Assembly: GCA_020847435.1 (NCBI GenBank) | Contig: JADLBX010000061.1 | Span: 1 to 52,616 of the forward strand | DNA length: 52,616 nt | Reading direction: 5' to 3' | Source of the DNA: Anaerolineales bacterium | GTDB lineage: Bacteria; Chloroflexota; Anaerolineae; Anaerolineales; Villigracilaceae | Part shown: one piece after another, positions 44,173 to 51,215 of the stretch | How positions within the stretch are numbered: the first letter of the stretch is position 1 | Layout: each line of letters begins with the position of its first letter | Program-made: the position numbers and the translations under genes | Notes under the pieces: model-generated | What the model saw: only the letters and a program-made list of their open reading frames with translations | Told to the model about the DNA's origin: nothing | The model's database searches: none

Positions 44173-45516
44173 CTACGGGTACACCCTCTTGATCGTGCGC
44201 GGAAACGGAATCGCCTCGCGGATGTGTTCGATGCCGCACAGCCAAGCGACGACGCGCTCCACGCCCATGCCGAAGCCCGAATGTGGAACCGATCCGTACC
44301 TCCGCAGTTCGAGATACCACTTGAACGCTTCTTCGGGCAAGCCTTCTTTGTGGATGCGCGCCAGCAATTTTTCAGGATCGCTCATGCGCTCGGAGCCGCC
44401 GCAGATTTCGCCGTAGCCTTCGGGCGCGAGCAAATCCACCGACTTGCAGACTTCGGGTCGTCCGGGCCACGGCTCCATGTAAAACGCCTTGACCGCGCTT
44501 GGGTAACCAAAGACAAACACAGGTTTGTCGTTTAGTTTGGTCAATTCCGTCTCGTGCGGCGCACCGAAGTCCATGCCCCACTCGAACTTGAGCAATTCTT
44601 TTCTTTCGGGATCGGTTTCTTTTTCATAAAGGTCAATGAGATACTTCGCCGCGTCGTCATAGGACATGCGCGGGAACGGCGCGGAAATGTTCTGCAACTT
44701 CGTCACATCCCGTCCGAGAAATTTCAATTCTGCGGCGCAGTCTTTCAACACCGTCTGGGCGATGTGCGTGATGAGTCCTTCTTCCACTTCCATTAACTGA
44801 TCGAGGTCGCAAAAAGCGATCTCAGGTTCGAGCATCCAGAATTCGGTAAGGTGACGACGCGTTTTCGATTTCTCGGCGCGGAAGGTCGGACCAAAGCAGT
44901 ACACTTTCCCAAAGGCGAAGATGTTCGCTTCATTGTAGAGTTGTCCCGTTTGGGCGAGATAGGCTTTCCCCTCGTCGAAGTATTCGGTTTCAAAGAGCGT
45001 GGTCGTTCCCTCGGCGGCGGCGGGAGTCAAAATCGGCGTGCTCATCTCGAAGAATCCGCTCGAGTCGAGCCAGTCACGAGTCGCCGCCATGACCGCGGCA
45101 CGCACGCGCAAAATCGCCCACTGACTCTGCATCCGAATCCACAAGTGACGATGATCGAGGGCAAAATCGGGACCGTGATCCTTGAGCGACATCGGATAAT
45201 CCAAACCCGCTTCTTGCACGATTTCGATCTGCTTCACGCCCAGTTCGTATCCGCCGGGGATGCCGGGCGCGCGCTTATCTTCACGCACTGCACCCGTGAT
45301 GATCACCGCCGACTCTTGCGGCAGGCGCATGACCTTGTCGAACACTTCGGGTTCCAGATCGCCTTTGAAAGCGACGCATTGCACAAAGCCCGAGCCGTCG
45401 CGGACGAGTAAAAAGCACAGTTTGCCCTTGTCCGTGCGGTTGTAGACCCAGCCTTTGACGGTCACTTCCTGCCCGACGTAGTTTGATATTTTTGAAACGC
45501 TGATGTGTTCAGCCAT
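44173..45516 (-). CDS. asnS: Asparagine-tRNA ligase
   Basis: Class II aminoacyl-tRNA synthetase that charges tRNA-Asn, 447 residues. An N-terminal OB-fold anticodon-binding domain (about 1-105) is followed by the catalytic core: motif 2 in 'GPTFRAEKSKTRRHLTEFWM' and motif 3 in 'GFGMGVERVVAWL'. 'CGGSERMSD' and 'HLTEFWMLEPE' favour Asn over Asp specificity. GAGGA precedes the ATG. gatB at the window end implies the cell also has a tRNA-dependent amidation route, which may serve Gln. Confidence 0.95.
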   Translation of the reverse strand: MAEHISVSKISNYVGQEVTVKGWVYNRTDKGKLCFLLVRDGSGFVQCVAFKGDLEPEVFDKVMRLPQESAVIITGAVREDKRAPGIPGGYELGVKQIEIVQEAGLDYPMSLKDHGPDFALDHRHLWIRMQSQWAILRVRAAVMAATRDWLDSSGFFEMSTPILTPAAAEGTTTLFETEYFDEGKAYLAQTGQLYNEANIFAFGKVYCFGPTFRAEKSKTRRHLTEFWMLEPEIAFCDLDQLMEVEEGLITHIAQTVLKDCAAELKFLGRDVTKLQNISAPFPRMSYDDAAKYLIDLYEKETDPERKELLKFEWGMDFGAPHETELTKLNDKPVFVFGYPSAVKAFYMEPWPGRPEVCKSVDLLAPEGYGEICGGSERMSDPEKLLARIHKEGLPEEAFKWYLELRRYGSVPHSGFGMGVERVVAWLCGIEHIREAIPFPRTIKRVYP

Positions 45517-45572
45517 TAAATCCTCTTCAAAGAGATGTTATCAGATGTTTTTTTCAATCAAGAACTATTGGG

Positions 45573-45947
45573 TCATATCAAGTATTCTTCCGCCGCTTTG
45601 ATAAATTCTTTTGCCCAACCGAGCATCTCTTTTGCCTGTTCATCCGTAACTTCAGCCACAATACTATAATCGCCAATATTCCGCCTGTCTTGCGACTCGA
45701 TCAAATAGTTATGATATTTTGCGTCCATTGCGCGAGTTCGGGCGAATTCCTTTCCAAAATTTGCAATGACTCCCGAATGGCTGGAAAATGAAAGCCCGCG
45801 TGACAGCAACAATGCGGAGGCTGTATAGAACAGTGCGTAATACGCGCGCGAAGCGGCAAAATCTATATCGCCGTCCTTGTACAATTTTGAGGCGGCTTTC
45901 TGACTGCGCTTAGCCTTTCTCAACAGCGCTTCCACCTCGCTCATCAT
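45573..45947 (-). CDS. HEPN-domain protein (putative toxin of HEPN/MNT pair)
   Basis: A 124-residue helical protein with HEPN features: 'AASRAYYALFYTASALLLSR' in the second helix, 'SSHSGVIANFGKEFA', and 'RRNIGDY' in the third. It overlaps the MNT gene by four bases (ATGA), the usual layout of HEPN/MNT toxin-antitoxin pairs, in which the MNT protein modifies or masks the HEPN RNase. The Arg-x4-His RNase motif is not obvious, so activity is unproved. Confidence 0.85.
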   Translation of the reverse strand: MMSEVEALLRKAKRSQKAASKLYKDGDIDFAASRAYYALFYTASALLLSRGLSFSSHSGVIANFGKEFARTRAMDAKYHNYLIESQDRRNIGDYSIVAEVTDEQAKEMLGWAKEFIKAAEEYLI

Positions 45948-46267
45948 ACCAATATCCCTTCACGGCGGACGTTCATCAGGAATGGAATTTGCAATTTCTC
46001 GTAATTCGCCTTGGTGACAAATGCTCGTGAAATCACCACGTTATTTTCCAGCGAAAGAGACGCAACCAAAGACGAACTGCGCTTCATCATCTCGCTATAA
46101 TCGAAATCGCTTTTCAGCACAACGAGAACGTCTATGTCTGAGTCGTCCCTCGCATCGCCCCGCGCGCGTGAACCATAAAGGATGACGCCATCCACATTTT
46201 CTCGACCATAAATGCGGAGCAGTTCTTTCTTGAGCTTCCTTAGCGTTTTGCGTATCTTTGTTGACAT
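45944..46267 (-). CDS. MNT nucleotidyltransferase (putative antitoxin)
   Basis: A 107-residue minimal nucleotidyltransferase with 'YGSRARGDARDDSDIDVLVV', which holds the two catalytic Asp residues. It starts at ATG 46267; a TTG at 46285 in the same frame is possible, and neither has a strong ribosome binding site. It is upstream of, and coupled to, the HEPN gene. Confidence 0.85.
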   Translation of the reverse strand: MSTKIRKTLRKLKKELLRIYGRENVDGVILYGSRARGDARDDSDIDVLVVLKSDFDYSEMMKRSSSLVASLSLENNVVISRAFVTKANYEKLQIPFLMNVRREGILV

Positions 46268-46310
46268 AAGTTTTGCCAATCCCAATCATACACTATTTTC
46301 AGCGGCGACC

Positions 46311-46362
46311 TCCCCTTTCCCATAAACCATTGAAACAGGGACTCTTTGTCCAGCCGATAAAT
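46311..46362 (-). pseudogene. gatB 3'-end fragment A
   Basis: On the minus strand the DNA encodes IYRLDKESLFQWFMG, matching '[15 protein letters not shown]' of GatB, then degenerates. It is also close to fragment B at 47457-47590 (both share cagggactcttt). It lies between the MNT gene and the nitrilase. Confidence 0.65.
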
Positions 46363-46453
46363 TTTAGGACTTTCGCCAAAACTTTTCTTTGTCCACTAAT
46401 TTGCGCCACTCTTCGCGAATTTGAAAGAGATTAGCGCCGCTGGCGGTCGCATA

Positions 46454-47419
46454 TTATTCGTCAAACGAAATTACGCTCTGGCGTTGTCTGTTCATCTTTA
46501 ATTGTAATACATCGGGCCTGCTGTAATGCCCTGATGGGTCGAAGTTCTGCCGTTCTTCGCGCACACGGCGATGGTCAATTGTGGCGACGATCAACTCTTC
46601 CTTCCCATCAAGCGGCTCGACGATCCATTTGCCGTCGGGTCCTGCGATGCACGAACCGCCGTTCGCCAGAACATCATCCTCCTTGGATAAGATGGATGAA
46701 AGATGCGGAGTGTCCTTCGGAAAATCACTGGCGCGCATCAAGCCCGAAACGGATAAAACATAAGAACGCGATTCAATGGCGATGAAGCGCGTAATATCTT
46801 TTGTGTTATGAGAACCGCCGGGCCAAACGGCAACGTGCAAATCCTCGCCCAGTCCATACATCGCGGCGCGCGCCAGAGGCATCCAATTCTCCCAACAGTT
46901 GAGTCCGCCGACCGTAAAATCGCCAAGTTTGTGCGTGCGTAACCCGTGTCCGTCGCCGGGCGACCAGGTGAGTCGTTCTTCATAAGTCGGCATCAATTTT
47001 CGATGCGCCGATTGGATAACGCCAGCCGCGTCAATGTAGATCAGGCTTGCATATAAACTATGTCCGCCGCGGTCTGACGGGCGTTCAATACATCCCAACA
47101 CAACGGCGATCTCATTTTCTTTCGCCGTTTTACACAGCGCGTCCAGATGCCCCGCCTCGATCTGCACGGCTTGATCCAAATAATGCGCGTGAATTTCCTT
47201 CTGTACGGTCGAGTTGAACGCCGCGCCATTTGTCCGCTCGATCCAAAATGGATACCCCGGAAGCAGACCTTCGCCAAACGCCACAAGATGACAACCTGCT
47301 TCTCTCGCCGCTCGTACCTGATTCAGTATCTTCGACATGGTCCCCGCCCGATCCAGCCAGACCGGCGCGATCTGCGCCAACCCAACTGTGAGCGTGTCTT
47401 TGGAAAAAGTTCGCGTCAT
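46454..47419 (-). CDS. Nitrilase-family carbon-nitrogen hydrolase
   Basis: A 321-residue hydrolase. The catalytic triad is visible: Glu in 'FGEGLLPGYPFW', Lys in 'HRKLMPTYEERLTW', Cys in 'GGLNCWENW'. The CWEN form is typical of true nitrilases (R-CN to acid plus ammonia) and not of amidases. GGAGGAAATC precedes the ATG. The stop TAA is followed in the same frame by 29 more sense codons. The gene is bounded by two gatB 3'-end fragments, so it was probably acquired. Confidence 0.9.
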   Translation of the reverse strand: MTRTFSKDTLTVGLAQIAPVWLDRAGTMSKILNQVRAAREAGCHLVAFGEGLLPGYPFWIERTNGAAFNSTVQKEIHAHYLDQAVQIEAGHLDALCKTAKENEIAVVLGCIERPSDRGGHSLYASLIYIDAAGVIQSAHRKLMPTYEERLTWSPGDGHGLRTHKLGDFTVGGLNCWENWMPLARAAMYGLGEDLHVAVWPGGSHNTKDITRFIAIESRSYVLSVSGLMRASDFPKDTPHLSSILSKEDDVLANGGSCIAGPDGKWIVEPLDGKEELIVATIDHRRVREERQNFDPSGHYSRPDVLQLKMNRQRQSVISFDE

Positions 47420-47456
47420 GATTTCCTCCGTTTGATGGATGCTTCAATCCTTTGGA

Positions 47457-47590
47457 CTACTTCCTTCTCTCTTCCAAGCCTTTCAACGTCAACTCGTTCG
47501 TGATTATGGGGTCTGCTTTACCTTTGGCAGCGCGCGCCGCCTGACCCATGAATCATTGAAGCAGGGACTCTTTCTCCGCCTGACAATATT
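47457..47590 (-). pseudogene. gatB 3'-end fragment B
   Basis: The minus strand encodes AARAAKGKADPIITNELTLK and then GLEERRK-stop, matching the GatB C-terminus '[18 protein letters not shown]'. An in-frame TGA replaces the conserved Trp of 'VQWFVG'. The DNA is similar to 51216-51345 over the whole length. It lies between the nitrilase and the redox operon. Confidence 0.88.
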
Positions 47591-47662
47591 CCGTTTTTTC
47601 AAAATTGCCGTTAGCCATCCTCGTTACGATCTCTTCAATGGCGCATAACCCGGTTAATCGAA

Positions 47663-48925
47663 TCAATGATCCCCGTCATCGTCTCCGTCGTTTTTGCGTC
47701 CATTGGCGTGGCACTCGGCGCAGTTTTGGAAATCTGGTATTCCCTCCTCAAGATGCTTGCTTCGGATTTCCGATTCAGTATGTTCGTGGCATCCGTAACA
47801 GGTATAAGTCGTATACGTTGAAGGGTGGCATGTGGCGCAGGATACTTGTCCGCCATCGCCGTGATCCAGCGGAAAAATATGCTGCAGGTTAAATTGCGCG
47901 GGAAGCCAGGCGGTCGTCGTATGGCAGGACGCGCAGTCGGCGCCGAACAAGCCCGAATGAACAACCGGCTCGGCATGACAGGAAGCGCACTCGGCGGGCG
48001 TTCCTTGATAGACGCCATTTTGATGACAGTCGGCGCAGGCAACTTCGGAATGCTTTCCGTCCAATTTGAAGGCGGATAAATTATGATCGAACGCGGCGGG
48101 CTTCCACGCCTCGGAAGAATGGCAGGTATCGCATTTTGCGCCATACGCGCCTTGATGTATATCATCCTCAAGATGACAGGAGACACACTCGCGCGAAACA
48201 TTTTGTAGGTCCGCCGCGCTATGTGGGTTGAGGTGACAACTTTCGCATGTTAAAGTTGCGTGTTTGCCCGTTAACGGAAAGGGGAATTTGTTATGGTCGA
48301 AGTCGGCGCCGTAACGGTCTACGCCATCGTGACAGGCAAGGCAATCTGCGCCATAGGAAAGTATATGCCCATCGCTAAAAACCATGTCCGTTGAACGGTG
48401 ACACTCCAGGCATGAGTCGGATGCGAATGCGGCATGATCTGAAGTATGGCAATCGGAACAGGCAAGCGCGGAACCGTCCGCTTTGGATTGATGTTTTACA
48501 AGGGAAAAGCCCAGCGCGTCGTGGGGAAAACTCGCAAGGTTCAATTCCGTCAATGAGGCTGACGCGCCGCGATGATCGGGGTGACAATCGCGGCATTCGT
48601 ATTTTTGACTCGCTTGCGCCATTGCGCCGTGAAGTTGATCGGGCGACCGCAATTGCGCGGTTATATCCGTGTGACATACCTGACAGCGATCCGACATTGT
48701 ATCGGCAGACCAGAATTCGGCATGACAGGTCTTGCACTGCTGAATTTGAGCGTGAGACATCACCCCGCCGATGGGTTGTCCGCCCTGATTTTGATCGTTT
48801 AATCCTCCGGGGCTGAAGATCGCGCCGCCCGTAAAATATATAAACGCTGAAATAATGGCAATTGCAACCAGACCGGCAAAAGCCCCGGTCCCGGTAAAAC
48901 ACCCCAGGCGGCGGTTATGTTGCAT
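47663..48925 (-). CDS. Membrane-anchored multihaem cytochrome c with 15 CxxCH motifs
   Basis: A 420-residue protein. The N-terminal hydrophobic segment (about 14-38) has no clear cleavage site, so it probably anchors the protein with its body outside. Fifteen CxxCH haem-binding motifs follow, from CKTCH (about 62) to CAECH (about 405), many with spaced extra His residues for bis-His ligation. A DDDGDDDGD-type acidic tail ends it. It resembles cytochrome c3/c7-type multihaem proteins. It is the last gene of the redox operon and would receive electrons from the membrane cytochrome b-like protein. Confidence 0.93.
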   Translation of the reverse strand: MQHNRRLGCFTGTGAFAGLVAIAIISAFIYFTGGAIFSPGGLNDQNQGGQPIGGVMSHAQIQQCKTCHAEFWSADTMSDRCQVCHTDITAQLRSPDQLHGAMAQASQKYECRDCHPDHRGASASLTELNLASFPHDALGFSLVKHQSKADGSALACSDCHTSDHAAFASDSCLECHRSTDMVFSDGHILSYGADCLACHDGVDRYGADFDHNKFPFPLTGKHATLTCESCHLNPHSAADLQNVSRECVSCHLEDDIHQGAYGAKCDTCHSSEAWKPAAFDHNLSAFKLDGKHSEVACADCHQNGVYQGTPAECASCHAEPVVHSGLFGADCASCHTTTAWLPAQFNLQHIFPLDHGDGGQVSCATCHPSTYTTYTCYGCHEHTESEIRSKHLEEGIPDFQNCAECHANGRKNDGDDDGDH

Positions 48926-48934
48926 ACCGGTCTC

Positions 48935-49489
48935 CTATTTCAATAACGTCGAATAATACAACGCGGCAAAAATATGAGCGAACGCCGAAAGGAAGAGCGC
49001 GATACCGATCGGGATATGGACGGTGTGCCACAACGCCATCAGCCGCCGCGCCTGACGGAGGGCTGCCTGCGAAAGGGCGCTTTCAATTTCAAGCCCGTCT
49101 AATGTGCGCGGGATGCGAGTGTAGACATACCTGCCGACAAAACCGCTAATGACGATAATGACTGTAAGCAATGTGGTTGCGCCCGCCAGACCATTAAACT
49201 TCCACGAGGTATGCAGTAAGACCATGAAGGGACCGACAACGCCGGTGTAAATATGGATTTTCAGCCAGGTGGACATTCTGCCAAACGACGCGAGGCGCGT
49301 CCTCTTTCGCAGGCTGTAGAGCGTTTCGGTCATTAACATCAAAATAAAACCGAGGATGCCGATGGCGTGACCAAGCAACTCGCCCGCCGCGGGAATTTCG
49401 CGCGTCCAAAAAACGTAGAAACCATAAAGCCCCGCCAAAACCAGGCAGGTAAAAAATGCGAACCATAATTCCAAATTTCCACGCAACAT
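48935..49489 (-). CDS. Membrane cytochrome b-like protein
   Basis: A 184-residue protein with five predicted helices. His residues are placed in the membrane segments ('LLGHAIGIL', 'WLKIHIYTG', 'MVLLHTSWKF', 'LWHTVHIPIG', 'SAFAHIFAA'), as expected for b-type haem ligation. It resembles small cytochrome b561/ferric-reductase-like proteins. GGGAG lies six bases before the ATG. It links cytoplasmic NADH chemistry to the external multihaem cytochrome. Confidence 0.8.
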   Translation of the reverse strand: MLRGNLELWFAFFTCLVLAGLYGFYVFWTREIPAAGELLGHAIGILGFILMLMTETLYSLRKRTRLASFGRMSTWLKIHIYTGVVGPFMVLLHTSWKFNGLAGATTLLTVIIVISGFVGRYVYTRIPRTLDGLEIESALSQAALRQARRLMALWHTVHIPIGIALFLSAFAHIFAALYYSTLLK

Positions 49490-49510
49490 GACGACTCCCG
49501 TCCACGATCT

Positions 49511-50827
49511 TCACTCTGGCTTACTGCGCCATTTTTTGTTTTGCTCAACCCAAAAATCAACAACGACATCGGCAATACGCGCATTGCGCGCAAGCAATTG
49601 ATCGCGCATGGGGCGGATGTCAATCCCTTCGCGGATGATGCGCTGTAACGGCGCGGAGATCGTCTGGTCGCCGATAACCACCGCCCCGATCAGAGTCCGA
49701 TCGCCGACCAAAATACGGACCCTGTTTTCGTCAAAACCGCTTTGGGCGACGATCGCATCGGGCAACTGGCGCCAGGTTTCGCTGTCGCCGCGCGCAATGC
49801 CTACCACGTCTTCATCGCGTCCGCTCCCAACCGTCCCAATGATCGTGGCGGTGAGACCGGCAAGGCGGGTGACATTAAACGGGACGTTGCGAACATAAGC
49901 CTGTTTCTCGCCGGTCATATTCAAACCCGCAATATGCCCCTGATCTCTGGCGAGATGCCATAAACTATCCAACACCGTCTTTTTCAGGAACGGATCGTAG
50001 ACCTGGGCAACATCGCCTGCGGCGTAAATCTGCTCGTCGTTTGTCTGCAAATATTCGTTAACTACGATCCCGCGTTCGCACTGCAAACCGGATTCGCGGG
50101 CGAGTTGAACGCGCGGCTGGACGCCAATGGCATAGGCAAGGATGTCGCACCGCATCGTTTTCCCATCGTTGAGTTTGACCCCCGTCAAACGTGTTTTTCC
50201 CAGCGCTTCGGCAACGCTCGCATGAAAATGCAGGGTCACGCCTTCCTCCTGCAGCCGCCTTTCGATCATGCGCGATTCCGTTTCATCCAGCACATTGCTC
50301 CAGTAGCGGTCTCCGCGTAAAAGATAATGTACGCGGACTCCGCGGGACAGCAAGCCTTCGGTTAATTCAAGCGCGGTAATTCCGCCGCCGACAACCGCCG
50401 CCGTCCGCCCGCGCTTTGCCAGTTTAAGAATCCGACGCGCATCTTCCAAATGATCGAGTTTGACCACGCCGTCCAGGTTGGCGCCGGGGACATTCAAAGG
50501 CAGGGAGGACGCTCCCATGGCAAGCAACAATTTATCGTATAAAAGTTGGTTTTTCCCGTCCAACTCAACGGCTTGTTGATCGCGTGTGATGCGTGTGACG
50601 CGCGCTTTGACGAATCGAAAATTCAGGCGTTGATATTCCTCGCGAGTATGCGGGGACAGCATCCGGTTAGGCAGTTCGCCCGTCAGATAGTAAGCCAGAC
50701 CGGGGCGCGAATAAAAACCATACGGATCCTCGCTGACCATTACGATCTCATCGGTCTTGCCCGGTTTACGGATCGCTTCGACGGCGGCATAACCGGCAAC
50801 GCCCGAACCAACGATCACGCACTTCAT
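49511..50827 (-). CDS. FAD/NAD(P)-dependent oxidoreductase (NirB/rubredoxin-reductase-like)
   Basis: A 438-residue two-dinucleotide-fold flavoprotein. The FAD fold is 'VIVGSGVAGYAAVEAI' (4-19); the NAD fold is 'AAVVGGGITALELTEGL' (about 145); the second FAD motif is 'IYAAGDVAQV'. No redox-active CxxC or single active-site Cys is visible, in line with electron-transferring reductases. Its ATG overlaps the ferredoxin stop by four bases. Confidence 0.9.
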   Translation of the reverse strand: MKCVIVGSGVAGYAAVEAIRKPGKTDEIVMVSEDPYGFYSRPGLAYYLTGELPNRMLSPHTREEYQRLNFRFVKARVTRITRDQQAVELDGKNQLLYDKLLLAMGASSLPLNVPGANLDGVVKLDHLEDARRILKLAKRGRTAAVVGGGITALELTEGLLSRGVRVHYLLRGDRYWSNVLDETESRMIERRLQEEGVTLHFHASVAEALGKTRLTGVKLNDGKTMRCDILAYAIGVQPRVQLARESGLQCERGIVVNEYLQTNDEQIYAAGDVAQVYDPFLKKTVLDSLWHLARDQGHIAGLNMTGEKQAYVRNVPFNVTRLAGLTATIIGTVGSGRDEDVVGIARGDSETWRQLPDAIVAQSGFDENRVRILVGDRTLIGAVVIGDQTISAPLQRIIREGIDIRPMRDQLLARNARIADVVVDFWVEQNKKWRSKPE

Positions 50828-51090
50828 GCGCCGCTCCTTTTGAACAGATCGGTCTGCTCAAAACGCAACGCGCCGCGCGGACAACGCGCGACACATTCGC
50901 CGCAGGTCAGACATTCGCTATTTCTAACAGGCTCGCCCATCCATGCGTGGAGGCGCACATCAATTCCGATGGGACAGTTGTACGAGCAAATGCCGCATTG
51001 AACGCACCGCGTCGGGTCCGGAGCAACGTACCCGGAAAACAAGGCGGTGCGTCGGCGCGCATCGGTTTTAAAGATATTCAAACACGCCAA
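50824..51090 (-). CDS. 2[4Fe-4S] ferredoxin
   Basis: An 88-residue iron-sulfur protein with 'CVQCGICSYNCP' and 'CLTCGECVARCP', each binding a [4Fe-4S] cluster. About 28 residues precede the clusters. The start is TTG at 51090, with AAAGG upstream at long spacing. It heads the redox operon and may exchange electrons with the adjacent flavoprotein. Confidence 0.9.
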   Translation of the reverse strand: MACLNIFKTDARRRTALFSGYVAPDPTRCVQCGICSYNCPIGIDVRLHAWMGEPVRNSECLTCGECVARCPRGALRFEQTDLFKRSGA

Positions 51091-51144
51091 AGTTATTCTG
51101 CCTTTCGCGTCCTAGCCACCCCGACTCCATGGTTTCATAAAATC

Positions 51145-51189
51145 ATTGTACACTCCCCGCAAAAAGCCGGTGAAGTGACAAACGTCACA
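51145..51189 (-). promoter_or_regulatory. CRP/FNR-like site and -10 box of the redox operon
   Basis: AGTGA-CAAACG-TCACA (51174-51189) is a symmetric site of the CRP/FNR family type. TACAAT (51145-51150) lies downstream on the minus strand, placing the site at about -40 to -44 from the likely start, the class II position. The -35 is poor, which fits an activator-dependent promoter. Confidence 0.6.
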
Positions 51190-51215
51190 TCATGGTACAG
51201 ATTTATTTTGAGGAC

